Shown here: positions 1 through 7,836 of the stretch, piece by piece
How the letters are laid out: each line of letters begins with the position of its first letter
How positions within the stretch are numbered: the first letter of the stretch is position 1
Origin: RHLJ01 sp040222455
GTDB taxonomy: Bacteria; Bacteroidota; Rhodothermia; Balneolales; Balneolaceae
Length of the DNA stretch: 64,000 bases
Assembly: GCA_040222455.1 (NCBI GenBank)
Contig: JAVKDD010000001.1
Location: forward strand, 67,353 to 131,352
Direction of reading: 5' to 3'
Position numbers and translations under genes: made by a program
Notes under the pieces: model-generated
Seen by the model: the letters and a program-made list of their open reading frames with translations, nothing else
Databases searched by the model: none
What the model was told of the DNA's origin: nothing

Positions 1-106
1 TTGATAAATACTCATTTTGCTCTGTTTCAGAAGCTATTTGATAACCAAATAGCTGTACTGGTAAAACAATAATTAAGCTAGCGATTATAAACTTTAAACC
101 TTTCAT
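1..106 (-). CDS. Secreted protein, N-terminal fragment (cut by window edge)
   Basis: Only the first 35 codons lie in the window, starting at the ATG complementary to 104-106 and running off the left edge. The visible peptide begins MKGLKFIIASLIIVLPV and then has QLFGYQ, which is a classic signal peptide: two lysines, a hydrophobic core, and a likely cleavage site near residue 21-22. The protein is therefore probably exported. The mature domain is outside the window, so its function cannot be assigned. The gene lies downstream of the serine hydrolase gene on the same strand, separated by about 140 bases. Confidence 0.6.
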   Translation of the reverse strand, partial: MKGLKFIIASLIIVLPVQLFGYQIASETEQNEYLS

Positions 107-246
107 AAAACTGTACACTCAGGATTTTAATTAGAAGGGTAAAGTTACGGAAAGCTTTGGACGGGTAAAAAAGAAGATGCCACTAAATCATAAAAAGACA
201 CGAATGAAGTAGATTTTGACTTAATGGATTAAGTTATTTTTTAGAT

Positions 247-1305
247 TTAATCTGAAAATTGCTGGTTTTCAATTTGTTCTCTTTTTTCCAAAAAAGGAAT
301 GATATGTTCTTCAAGTAAATAAAAAACAGGTCTTTTATAAGTTCTTCTTCGGCTGGCATTGGTTACCGAAGATGTCATTATAACCACAGCATCTAATTCT
401 GGAACCATCATTATGTACTGGCCGCCATGTCCCCATGCAAAAAAAGTTGTGTAATCACCCGTTTTTGTATTCCACCAATGATAACCATATCCGTAAGGGT
501 TATAATTGCTGTATGTGTAAGTTTTGAATGAGTTAATAATCCAATCGTGTGAAATAATTTGTTGCCCATCAAATTTACCATCATCTATTAACATCTGTCC
601 TATTTTAAGCATATCGGTAGGTTTGAGTGCTAAATTATTTCCTCCCATATAATTACCCTGAGGATCACGATCCCAACCCCCAACTACAATATTTAGAGGA
701 TCAAAAAGATATTTTTCAGCAAAGGCTTTTGTATTCATCCCACTTGCTCTTGCAATTATTACCGAAAGTAAATGGGAAGTTCCAGTACTGTATACCATCC
801 GCCCGTCTATTTCAGTCACAAAATCCTGATCTAATGCATATTTGATCCAATTGTTACTAAGTACCCAAGCCCCATAATTGCCTGAACTAGTTGATGCAAG
901 ACCAGCCTGCATCGTTAATAAATTGCGTATCGTGATTTGCTCTTTTTTCGAATCAGGATTTTCATCAAAATAATCTGGGAAATAGGTGCTAATTGGTTCT
1001 TCGATGGTTGGGATAAAGCCTTCTTCTACAGCGATACCCACCAGTAATCCAATAATACTTTTGGAAGCTGATTTTATATTAAAAGGTCGGTTTGGAGTTC
1101 TACCATTGAAATAGGATTCTCCTATTAAATGATCATTTTGTTGAATAATTAAGCTTCTGAGTGAAGAGATTTCTTCAGCTTGTTCAAATATTTTGGTTAA
1201 TCCAGAGCTATCTGAAGGATGAGTTTGAGCATTTCCTAGCGAATAGGTAGAAAGAAAAATCAGGAGGAATACTAAAAAAGAATTAGTTTTCTTTTTGGTT
1301 TTCAT
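247..1305 (-). CDS. Secreted serine hydrolase, beta-lactamase/class C family
   Basis: Predicted periplasmic or secreted serine hydrolase of the beta-lactamase/penicillin-binding-like superfamily (EstB/AmpC fold), 352 aa. The chosen start gives MKTKKKTNSFLVFLLIF followed by a signal peptide ending near ...LGNAQ. An upstream in-frame ATG at 1389 would bury that signal inside the preceding gene. The catalytic SxxK motif is S79-A-S-K82. A Tyr motif, VYSTGTS, lies near residue 170, and the third motif is HGG in WGHGGQY near residue 295. The family includes esterases, D-amino-acid amidases and peptidases, so the substrate is open. The start overlaps the upstream small gene by 23 bases, which suggests translational coupling. 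Confidence 0.85.
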   Translation of the reverse strand: MKTKKKTNSFLVFLLIFLSTYSLGNAQTHPSDSSGLTKIFEQAEEISSLRSLIIQQNDHLIGESYFNGRTPNRPFNIKSASKSIIGLLVGIAVEEGFIPTIEEPISTYFPDYFDENPDSKKEQITIRNLLTMQAGLASTSSGNYGAWVLSNNWIKYALDQDFVTEIDGRMVYSTGTSHLLSVIIARASGMNTKAFAEKYLFDPLNIVVGGWDRDPQGNYMGGNNLALKPTDMLKIGQMLIDDGKFDGQQIISHDWIINSFKTYTYSNYNPYGYGYHWWNTKTGDYTTFFAWGHGGQYIMMVPELDAVVIMTSSVTNASRRRTYKRPVFYLLEEHIIPFLEKREQIENQQFSD

Positions 1306-1567
1306 CTCCAGAACCTTTGAACCGGAAAGTAACCGGAATACAATCTTCATACGGTGTGCCAATGTGATAAAGTTCCCATTCAGAGTCATAGTTTAAGATG
1401 CGATATCTTAATAAAGAGACCAAATTTTCTGAGCTTCCATTTTCGTCGTCCCACTCAAATGTTTCCACTCTGAAACGAAGATTTCTCTTTTCACCGTTCA
1501 CATAAACATCAAGATTTGCAACTTTGTCTACATTTGGGATGGTAAATTGAACTCGTACATTATGCAT
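1283..1567 (-). CDS. Small conserved-looking protein of unknown function
   Basis: A 94-residue protein with no family I recognise. It has no signal peptide or membrane segment and alternates hydrophobic and charged residues in short beta-like stretches (VRVQFTIP, LDVYVNGEKR, FRVETFEWDD). This suggests a small all-beta domain. The C-terminus is hydrophilic (GSGDENQKEN). Its 3' end overlaps the start of the serine hydrolase gene by 23 bases and both are on the same strand, so the two are probably one transcript. Its reading frame being kept intact up to the overlap argues that it is real. The function is unknown. Confidence 0.55.
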   Translation of the reverse strand: MHNVRVQFTIPNVDKVANLDVYVNGEKRNLRFRVETFEWDDENGSSENLVSLLRYRILNYDSEWELYHIGTPYEDCIPVTFRFKGSGDENQKEN

Positions 1568-1672
1568 AATAATCCAGATTAAGTTTTGTCTAAAGAAGAT
1601 TTAACAACAATCATACCAACAGAAGCTATTCTTCTTAAAAGTGATTTATATAGCGTTTTCAGTTTGAAAACT

Positions 1673-1701
1673 GTACGTTTCTCAACACTTGGTGTACGTT
1701 T
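1673..1701. promoter_or_regulatory. Directly repeated GTACGTTT pair upstream of the small gene
   Basis: The octamer GTACGTTT occurs at 1673-1680 and again at 1694-1701, exactly 21 bp apart, or two helical turns. The bases that follow are also similar (CTCAA versus GTGAA). Just beside it, 1655-1671 is an inverted repeat GTTTTCA-gtt-TGAAAAC. The pair lies about 105-135 bases upstream of the start at 1567. This looks like a binding site for a dimeric regulator, but no regulator is identified. Confidence 0.3.
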
Positions 1702-1749
1702 GTGAACGATTAAATATTAACAAACGGATATTGAATAAAGGTTTATTTA

Positions 1750-4398
1750 CTACTCACTCTTCAAACTATCAACTGGATTAGCTTTAGCTACTATCATGGT
1801 TTGATAGCTTACCGTTATTATAGCTAGCACTATCACCACTATTCCTGCTAAAATGTAGCTGTACAGATCATTATTTATATGATAGGCATAGTTTTGTAGC
1901 CATTCTTCTGCAAGAAAGTAGGTTATTGGTACTGCAATTAGGAAAGAAATACTGATTATACTGAGGACTTCTTTATTGAAGGTTAAAAGCAGATCACTCA
2001 TAGTGGCGCCCAAAACTTTACGAATTCCCATCTCTTTACTTCGTTTTTCCACATTGAAAGTGGCTAGACCAAATAACCCTAGACATGCAATAACTATGGC
2101 AATGATTGAGAAGGCAAAGAAAACTTTTCGTTGGCGTGTGTCACTTTCGTAGAGTTGGGCGAACTGTTCATTTACGAAACGGTACTCGATTGGATAAAGA
2201 GGAGAGAAGTTGTTCCAAGTTTCGGTAATCTGGGGCAATAAACCGGAAATATTTTCAGTACTCACCTTAGCAACTATATTTCTATAATCACTTTTCATTG
2301 AAACGACCAATGGTTCTATTTGATGATGTAAAGAAGCGAAATGAAAATCTTCAACTACACCAACAATAGTTCTATAACCTTCATTACTAAGGTTTTTGTT
2401 TTCTATTTGCTTTCCAATTGCCTCTTCGTATGTCCAACCCAAAAATTCTGCTGCCTTTTGGTTAATGATAGTAGCGGAGGAAGAATCAGTTGAATACGCC
2501 TTATCAAAGTCTCTTCCAGCTATCATATTCAGATCAAATACTTCTGAAAATTTATCATCTATAAAGAGCGTATTCATGGTTAAGACTTCGTCATTATTCT
2601 CTATGCTGAAAGAAAAATTATCAAAAAAACCTCCTGGAGAACCAGACATGACACTTACTTCCTCGATACCAGAGATCGTTTTTAATTGATCAAGTATTTG
2701 TGGGATATTACTACGAACAGTAGAGTTATTAATAGATATATCAAGCAACTGATCGGGTTGAAAACCCAAAGATTTATTGGAGATATAATCCAGTTGTTTG
2801 TTTACTAACGAAACTCCAATAATCAACAAACTTGAGATCGCAAACTGAAAGATAATCAGCCCTTTACGAATTAACACCTGAGAAGTGCCAAAACTGATTT
2901 TTTCCTTTAATGCTTTTATGGGTTTGAATGATGAAAGGAAAATAGCTGGATATACCCCTGCCAGAAAACCGGTTAGCAGTAAAAGAGAAACAGTCATAAG
3001 TAAGATCTCAGGAGAGAACATGTTAACGGAAATGGAAATACCAATGAGTTGCTCGAAAGGTGGCAGCAAAAAATAAACAAGGATAAAAGAGATAAGTCCC
3101 GCGAGAAAAGCCATAACAAAAGCTTCAGTCATAAACTGAGTGAACAGAACAAATCTTTGAGCTCCTAATGTTTTTCTAACCCCGACTTCTTTAGCGCGAC
3201 TCACAGAGCGTGCTGTAGCAAGGTTTATAAAATTTACACCTGCAACAACAATTATTAGGATGGCGATAATCCCAAAAATATAGATCACAGATTCATCCCC
3301 ATGCTCAACCTGCCAGTCGAAAGCGAGAAAATTCGAAAAGTAAACTTCATCGAGAGGCATTAGGTTCAGGTCAATACGACGATTCAATCTGGCCATATTT
3401 TCGCCGAAGTATTTATCCATAAAAGAAGGGAGTTGCGGTTCAATGTCTCTGAGTTCTACTCCCTCACTTAAGAGCGCATAGGTATGTACTTGATTCCAAC
3501 CCCATTGGTTATAGAAATCGTAATCACTAAAAGTGATGATACTTACCACTAGGTCAAAATTCACATGACTCTTTGCCCCTTCAGGTTGTCCAAAAATCCC
3601 GGTTACTTCAAAGGTCTCTTCTCCATCAATGATGATACTTTTCCCAATCGGGTTTTCATTGCCAAAGTACTTTTCAGCAGTTTCTTTAGATAAGACCACT
3701 GTGTATGGTTCAAGTAAAGCAGTTTTGGGGTTACCAGAGATAAAGGGGTATGTAAATACTTGAAAGAAATTTTCATCAGTCATGTACAAGCGAGGTTCCA
3801 TAAAGTGCTGATCATTAATACTCACTACACCGTCTCCGGGACCGAGAGTAGTAGCCATTTCAATCATATTAGGAAACTCAGCTTCAAGACCTGCTTTAAA
3901 TGGATTTGAAGTAATCCCGACAAGCTCGGAACCTTCAGGCCTTTCTATAACCCTATGTACTTTATAAATACGATCTCCTTTTTCATGAAAGGTGTCGTAG
4001 CTTAATTCATTTTGGATAAATAGATAGATAAAAAGGGCGCTGGTTATACCAATAACCAATCCAAGAATATTCAAGGATGCATAAAGTTTGTTTCGGAATA
4101 AATTCCTGCGTGATATTTTGATAAAATTACTTAGGATACCCCAATTCATTCCTGAAGAAGTATCCAGAAAGGGTTTGGTAGTGGTAATTTTATAGAATTC
4201 TTTAGCTACCAGTTCTACATTTCCAATTTCTACTGAAGCAACATTAAAAGCCTCTTCGTTTGATTCTCCAGACTCAATCAGAGCATCAATTCGATCTCTT
4301 AGATGAGATTCCAGCTCCTCTATATCGCCATCCTCATAGCCAGGACTTTTCCGAAGTTTTCGTTTCCATTCTTTGATTGCTTGTTCGAGATTAAACAT
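1750..4398 (-). CDS. FtsX/MacB-type ABC transporter permease with N-terminal prefix domain
   Basis: An 882-residue membrane protein of the ABC3/FtsX permease type common in Bacteroidota. Residues 1-70 form a soluble prefix with helices (EELESHLRDRIDAL) like those found on PadR-linked permeases. The first transmembrane helix is near 105-125 (LNILGLVIGITSALFIYLF). A MacB-like periplasmic region follows, then FtsX helices around 375-500. A second periplasmic region and a final FtsX block at about 760-880 (KEMGIRKVLGAT) complete it. Each FtsX block carries the hallmark GVRKTLGA or GIRKVLGA. No ATPase gene adjoins it, so the partner must be elsewhere. A strong AAGGAG ribosome-binding site precedes the ATG, 12 bases after the padR stop. 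Substrate unknown. Confidence 0.88.
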   Translation of the reverse strand: MFNLEQAIKEWKRKLRKSPGYEDGDIEELESHLRDRIDALIESGESNEEAFNVASVEIGNVELVAKEFYKITTTKPFLDTSSGMNWGILSNFIKISRRNLFRNKLYASLNILGLVIGITSALFIYLFIQNELSYDTFHEKGDRIYKVHRVIERPEGSELVGITSNPFKAGLEAEFPNMIEMATTLGPGDGVVSINDQHFMEPRLYMTDENFFQVFTYPFISGNPKTALLEPYTVVLSKETAEKYFGNENPIGKSIIIDGEETFEVTGIFGQPEGAKSHVNFDLVVSIITFSDYDFYNQWGWNQVHTYALLSEGVELRDIEPQLPSFMDKYFGENMARLNRRIDLNLMPLDEVYFSNFLAFDWQVEHGDESVIYIFGIIAILIIVVAGVNFINLATARSVSRAKEVGVRKTLGAQRFVLFTQFMTEAFVMAFLAGLISFILVYFLLPPFEQLIGISISVNMFSPEILLMTVSLLLLTGFLAGVYPAIFLSSFKPIKALKEKISFGTSQVLIRKGLIIFQFAISSLLIIGVSLVNKQLDYISNKSLGFQPDQLLDISINNSTVRSNIPQILDQLKTISGIEEVSVMSGSPGGFFDNFSFSIENNDEVLTMNTLFIDDKFSEVFDLNMIAGRDFDKAYSTDSSSATIINQKAAEFLGWTYEEAIGKQIENKNLSNEGYRTIVGVVEDFHFASLHHQIEPLVVSMKSDYRNIVAKVSTENISGLLPQITETWNNFSPLYPIEYRFVNEQFAQLYESDTRQRKVFFAFSIIAIVIACLGLFGLATFNVEKRSKEMGIRKVLGATMSDLLLTFNKEVLSIISISFLIAVPITYFLAEEWLQNYAYHINNDLYSYILAGIVVIVLAIITVSYQTMIVAKANPVDSLKSE

Positions 4399-4410
4399 AT
4401 TGATCTCCTT

Positions 4411-4755
4411 TTAGTTGGTTGCCCACTGTGGAGTTGGTCCCCAGATTTTAGCAAAAACTTCATGAATACTCAGCCATTGTGCTTTAGCAGTTTGTAGCTC
4501 AATAAGTCCAGTTTCTGTGATGGAGTAATATTTTCGTTTGCGACCTTCTTCCGAAATCACCCATTTTGATTCAATACATCCGTCTTTTTTAAGTTTGTGT
4601 AACACAGGATACAGCATCCCATCCGACCATTCCAAAGTTCCACCCGAAAGCTGCTTTACATCTTGAATAATTTGATAACCGTAACTTTCGCCACGTTTTA
4701 AAATTGTTAAAATAAGTGGACGGGTTGACGCCGCCATAAGTTCTTTTGAGATCAT
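4411..4755 (-). CDS. PadR family transcriptional regulator
   Basis: A 114-residue PadR-type winged-helix repressor. The start at 4755 gives MISKELMAASTRPLILTIL; a longer upstream frame would run through the operator. Recognisable PadR features are the helix with GESYGYQI, the DGMLYPVLHKL recognition region, the wing around EEGRKRKYYSIT, and a short C-terminal helix (LIELQTAKAQWL). The protein is short, so its C-terminal dimerisation region is minimal (PadR-s1 type). It lies 12 bases ahead of the permease gene on the same strand. PadR regulators commonly repress themselves and an adjacent transporter operon, and the palindrome just upstream fits this. Confidence 0.9.
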   Translation of the reverse strand: MISKELMAASTRPLILTILKRGESYGYQIIQDVKQLSGGTLEWSDGMLYPVLHKLKKDGCIESKWVISEEGRKRKYYSITETGLIELQTAKAQWLSIHEVFAKIWGPTPQWATN

Positions 4756-4772
4756 AATAGTATACCTTGAGG

Positions 4773-4796
4773 TTCTATGTATAAGAATACATAGAA
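4773..4796. promoter_or_regulatory. PadR operator (perfect inverted repeat)
   Basis: A perfect inverted repeat TTCTATGTAT-aaga-ATACATAGAA, with 10-bp arms at 4773-4782 and 4787-4796. Its core is ATGT-N8-ACAT, the consensus spacing described for PadR-family operators. It lies 17 bases upstream of the padR start at 4755. This position would block transcription of the padR-permease operon. The sequence is directly visible; its use as the operator is inferred. Confidence 0.8.
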
Positions 4797-4893
4797 GTAC
4801 AATGTAAGTCAACACGAAGAAAATACTGGAAGGTTACAAAGCGGCAATATGTATTTAAAGAGTTCTTAGAAGGAAAGAATGAATGAAAACTGG

Positions 4894-5691
4894 TTAAAAG
4901 CTCATGTCGAAAATAATGTGAGTGGCATAAAACCCTGCTTTTTCTATTGCAATTTGAGAAGCAATATTATCAGCAGTAGTTGAGCAAATAGGAATTCGTA
5001 CTTTACAATTAGCTTCGTCTATCATTTTTGAGAATACGTAAGTGCCAAGCCCTTTACCTCTTTGATTATTTTTAACCATCATCCCAAGATCAGCAAAGGA
5101 GTTTTGAGTGTCACTAAGTCTGCATTCTCCAATTGCTACAATCTCACCATTATCTTCAAATAGGAAGGCTTCCTTTCTATTGATAATATTCTCTGAATAA
5201 CCGTATTGATCATCGAATCCAATCTCAACATTTAAAAAAAGCTTAACAGAATCGAGGTCTTTAATCAGCGCATTTCTGTATGTAGCATTAATTTCAGGGT
5301 TAATTAATTTTTTTTGATGAATAGAATAATGATAGTTAATCGTATTTTTTTTAACAGTTAAAGATCGATCGAGGCAAGCATTAAAAGAAATTGGTTCAAT
5401 ACTGCTTAATTTTGCGGATGTAATTACTTCATCATCAATTAGGGCGTCAATACAATCTGGCATTTTATACTTTACTTCATCGATAAGATAAATTTGAAGC
5501 AATGCGCCTTCATGATCAACAGAAGCAAAGCCAACTTCCTGATTATCGACACAAATTAAGTAAATTGTGCTGGATGCTATATGTAAATCCTGCCACATTC
5601 CATCTAAAGGGGCAACAAATTCTTTATAGAGCCTTTTCCTAAATGACAGTATTAGTTCGCTAGATTCTGTTAGTACAAAGGTAACTTTCAT
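4894..5691 (-). CDS. GNAT family N-acetyltransferase
   Basis: A 265-residue protein whose C-terminal 125 residues are a GNAT acetyltransferase domain. The acetyl-CoA pyrophosphate-binding signature is visible as Q-R-G-K-G-L-G within MVKNNQRGKGLGTYVF. A beta-strand with DLGMMV precedes it, and a typical terminal segment (NIASQIAIEKAGF) follows. The N-terminal 140 residues are less clear and may be a degenerate second GNAT fold or a substrate-binding extension. The start is 5 bases after the tetR stop, so the two genes form an operon. The acceptor substrate cannot be told from sequence. Confidence 0.8.
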   Translation of the reverse strand: MKVTFVLTESSELILSFRKRLYKEFVAPLDGMWQDLHIASSTIYLICVDNQEVGFASVDHEGALLQIYLIDEVKYKMPDCIDALIDDEVITSAKLSSIEPISFNACLDRSLTVKKNTINYHYSIHQKKLINPEINATYRNALIKDLDSVKLFLNVEIGFDDQYGYSENIINRKEAFLFEDNGEIVAIGECRLSDTQNSFADLGMMVKNNQRGKGLGTYVFSKMIDEANCKVRIPICSTTADNIASQIAIEKAGFYATHIIFDMSF

Positions 5692-5696
5692 AATTC

Positions 5697-6236
5697 TTAA
5701 CCATATTTGTTTATGAGGTAATTTTTGATTTTTTGGAGGGGGAGATCATCAAATACAGATAGGTAATCAAGTACTATTCCATCTATTTCAGCGATAAACA
5801 TATAGCTATCCAATTCTGGATCTTCAACACCTTTATTCTGAAAAATTGAGAATACTGAATTATATAAGAACATTGATCTTTGTTCTAGAAGGTCATGAAT
5901 AACAGAACGCAGAGAAGGCTGAAACATAATAGTTAGGTTGAATCGAAAGAAGTCCTTTTCATTTTCAAGCTGATGGAAAATTTTATTTATTAGCTCTACA
6001 AGCTTTTCCTCAGGGCTCAAAGTTTTATCTATTTCTGTATTTATGGAAAGCATAACATCATTTGAGCCTTTAATAATCTCCCTTAATAGCTCTTCTTTAT
6101 TCTTAAAATGATGATAGACTAATCCCTTAGAGACTTTAGCATTATTCACAATCTGCGAAATTGAAGTTCTTTCATAACCTTGAGTTGAAAATAAATGACT
6201 TGCTGAGTCTAGTATTTGCTTTTTCTTTGAGTCCAT
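5697..6236 (-). CDS. TetR/AcrR family transcriptional regulator
   Basis: A 179-residue TetR-type repressor. The N-terminal helix-turn-helix is clear at residues 1-50, with ILDSASHLFSTQGYERTSIS, then VSKGLVYHHFKNKEEL. The C-terminal region, residues 55-179, is helical and variable, as expected for a ligand-binding and dimerisation domain. The start at 6236 (MDSKKKQ) is preferred over an upstream ATG because the operator-like site covers the upstream codons. It forms a two-gene unit with the acetyltransferase, 5 bases apart. It probably regulates itself and that gene; the ligand is unknown. Confidence 0.9.
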   Translation of the reverse strand: MDSKKKQILDSASHLFSTQGYERTSISQIVNNAKVSKGLVYHHFKNKEELLREIIKGSNDVMLSINTEIDKTLSPEEKLVELINKIFHQLENEKDFFRFNLTIMFQPSLRSVIHDLLEQRSMFLYNSVFSIFQNKGVEDPELDSYMFIAEIDGIVLDYLSVFDDLPLQKIKNYLINKYG

Positions 6237-6261
6237 AAAAATAATTTCTAAAATATAATAC

Positions 6262-6279
6262 TGACCAACCATTCAGTCA
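6262..6279. promoter_or_regulatory. TetR operator-like imperfect palindrome
   Basis: On the minus strand the site reads TGACTGAATGGTTGGTCA. The outer TGAC/GTCA half-sites are perfect and the centre is imperfect. Sites of the TGAC-N-GTCA kind with a GG-rich centre are typical operators of TetR/AcrR proteins. It ends 26 bases before the tetR start, a normal place for autoregulation. Use by this TetR is inferred. Confidence 0.5.
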
Positions 6280-6328
6280 ATATGAATTTTTAATATCTTC
6301 TCGGTTCATAAAATAGATTGGCTACGGA

Positions 6329-7087
6329 CTAAATATATTTCTCAGACCAAGTTCCAAGTACTTTTCCGACGAATTCACTGTCTTCTTTTTGGTGAAGAAG
6401 ATGGTCAGCTTCATCCAAAGAAATAAAACTTTTAGGATGTTTAGCAGCCATAAAAATTTTCTGAGCATTTTCAACTCCTACCGTATTATCAATAGGGGAA
6501 TGAAAGATGATAAGTGCACGATCTAGGTGTTTAATGTATTCTTTCATCTTTACTTCTTCTAAATCATCCACAAATTGTTTTTTGATCGTAAAAGGTCGAC
6601 CTGCAAGGGTAACTTTTGCTTCTCCTGTTTTTTCAATTTCATCCAGACTCATTTCGAAATTTTGTTTCACATGTTCAGGTTCAGCAGGAGCTCCAATTGT
6701 GGCGACTGCTTTAATGGATTCCATTTGATTAGCAGCCTGTAGAACAGCCGCTCCTCCCAAAGAATGCCCGATTAAAATGGATGGGCTTTCATATTCCTTT
6801 GAGAGAAATCTACAAGCAGCAACTAAATCATCGATATTTGAAGAGAAATTGGTATTGGCGAAATCTCCGGCGCTTTCTCCCAATCCGGTGAAATCAAAGC
6901 GAAGGGTTGCGATTCCAACTTCAGCCAGTTGTCGGGTTATATTTCCCACTGCCTTCAAATCTTTTGAGCAAGTGAAGCAATGGGCAAATAGAGCATAAGC
7001 TTTTATTTTCTTTTCTTCGGGGAGATCCAATTTAGCAGCAAGCGTTTCTCCTAAAGCTCCGGTGAATTCTACTTTTTTTGAAGGCAT
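6329..7087 (-). CDS. Alpha/beta hydrolase of the type usually fused to OsmC
   Basis: A 252-residue alpha/beta hydrolase. The nucleophile elbow is GHSLGG near residue 108. The acid is the Asp in HSPIDNTV near 200, and the base is the His in EADHLL near 227. The N-terminal stretch (LFAHCFTCSKDLKA, then LRFDFTGLGESAG) closely resembles the hydrolase half of known hydrolase-OsmC fusion proteins, but here the gene stops before any OsmC domain. The start at 7087 (MPSKKVEF) is chosen because the longer frame runs into a tandem octamer repeat. It probably acts as a cytoplasmic esterase or thioesterase; the substrate is unknown. Confidence 0.85.
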   Translation of the reverse strand: MPSKKVEFTGALGETLAAKLDLPEEKKIKAYALFAHCFTCSKDLKAVGNITRQLAEVGIATLRFDFTGLGESAGDFANTNFSSNIDDLVAACRFLSKEYESPSILIGHSLGGAAVLQAANQMESIKAVATIGAPAEPEHVKQNFEMSLDEIEKTGEAKVTLAGRPFTIKKQFVDDLEEVKMKEYIKHLDRALIIFHSPIDNTVGVENAQKIFMAAKHPKSFISLDEADHLLHQKEDSEFVGKVLGTWSEKYI

Positions 7088-7102
7088 GTTGATTATGGTA
7101 GC

Positions 7103-7126
7103 CACTAAAGCACCAAAGTACTAAAG
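7103..7126. repeat. Three tandem copies of octamer CACTAAAG (degenerate)
   Basis: The consecutive octamers CACTAAAG, CACCAAAG and TACTAAAG lie just upstream of the hydrolase start. A looser relative (GCCACTAAATCATAAAAAG followed by ACACGAATGAAG) is at 176-206. Similar low-complexity CACTAAAG/CACGAAG strings are scattered in many bacterial genomes between genes. No function is known to me. Confidence 0.6.
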
Positions 7127-7181
7127 TGTGTTAAGGTTTAAAAAAAGAACTAATTTAAAGCGAATCGAATTCCAATAACCT

Positions 7182-7219
7182 CACGGAGATTAAACATTTT
7201 GTGTTTTATTAATTCCGTG
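7182..7219. promoter_or_regulatory. Inverted repeat upstream of the VOC gene
   Basis: CACGGA at 7182-7187 pairs with TCCGTG at 7214-7219, and the flanking TTAA bases extend the match with one bulge. It ends 15 bases before the VOC start codon. It could be a hairpin in the 5' leader or a protein-binding site. The evidence is the symmetry only. Confidence 0.3.
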
Positions 7220-7234
7220 GCAAATTAAAAAAAC

Positions 7235-7648
7235 ATGAATCCATTCCACCTAGCATTTCCCGTAAAAGATTTAAAAGAAACTTACTCTTTTTATACAGAA
7301 ATTTTGGGTTGTTCTACGGGTAGAACTTCTGATCATTGGATTGATTTTAATATGTGGGGACACCAAGTTGTTGCACATTTGAGTCCGGATGAAGCAAAAG
7401 AGTCAGCTAAAAGTGCAGTTGATGGGAAAGGAGTTCCTGTACGACATTTTGGAGTGATTCTAGAAATGGAGGAATGGGAAGCACTTGCTGAAAAAGTAAA
7501 AGAAGCTGGAATTGAATTTGTGATTGAGCCTTATGTTCGCTTTACGGGCGAACCCGGCGAGCAAGCAACTATGTTCTTCCTCGACCCAAGCGGTAATGCT
7601 TTAGAGTTCAAAGCTTTCGGAGATAAAAGTCAGATTTTTGCGAAGTGA
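7235..7648 (+). CDS. VOC (glyoxalase/dioxygenase) family protein
   Basis: A 137-residue vicinal oxygen chelate protein. It shows two beta-alpha-beta-beta-beta modules: residues 1-55 (MNPFHLAFPVKDLKETYSFY, then LGCSTGR) and 70-132 (VRHFGVILE...FLDPSGNALEFKAF). Candidate metal ligands are His5, the His in VRHFG and the Glu in ALEFKA, matching the His/His/Glu pattern of the family. Members include glyoxalases, extradiol dioxygenases and fosfomycin-resistance-like enzymes, so the reaction cannot be named. It stands alone on the plus strand, divergent from the hydrolase gene. Confidence 0.85.
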   Translation: MNPFHLAFPVKDLKETYSFYTEILGCSTGRTSDHWIDFNMWGHQVVAHLSPDEAKESAKSAVDGKGVPVRHFGVILEMEEWEALAEKVKEAGIEFVIEPYVRFTGEPGEQATMFFLDPSGNALEFKAFGDKSQIFAK

Positions 7649-7720
7649 ACAAACTCACGAATCGAAAACCTCCGTCTCGTTTCACTAATTTTCGAAGTTT
7701 CATCTTACTGAATCAAGTTT

Positions 7721-7775
7721 AACACCCTCCGTCTTACTCCACTTCGTTTCGTAACCCAACTCCGTCAAGGGAGGA
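7721..7775. repeat. Left inverted repeat flanking the DUF559 gene
   Basis: The stretch begins AACACCCTCCGTCTTACTCC and ends CTCCGTCAAGGGAGGAG. Its reverse complement matches the segment at 8223-8262 beyond the DUF559 gene in blocks: AACACC-TCCGTCT, CTTCG, and CTC..CAAGGGAGGA. A further partial copy of the CCTCCGTCTCGTTTCAC block sits at about 7668-7684. The pair brackets exactly one gene. Confidence 0.6.
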
Positions 7776-7836
7776 GTTATTCCGAGCTACAGTTAATTAT
7801 TTTGTAAGGAATTGAGTTTTGTATGGTCTAACGGGA

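Noticed and set aside
627..845. Plus-strand ORF inside the serine hydrolase gene
   Set aside because: It lies antisense to a well-supported gene with catalytic motifs and has no recognisable protein features.
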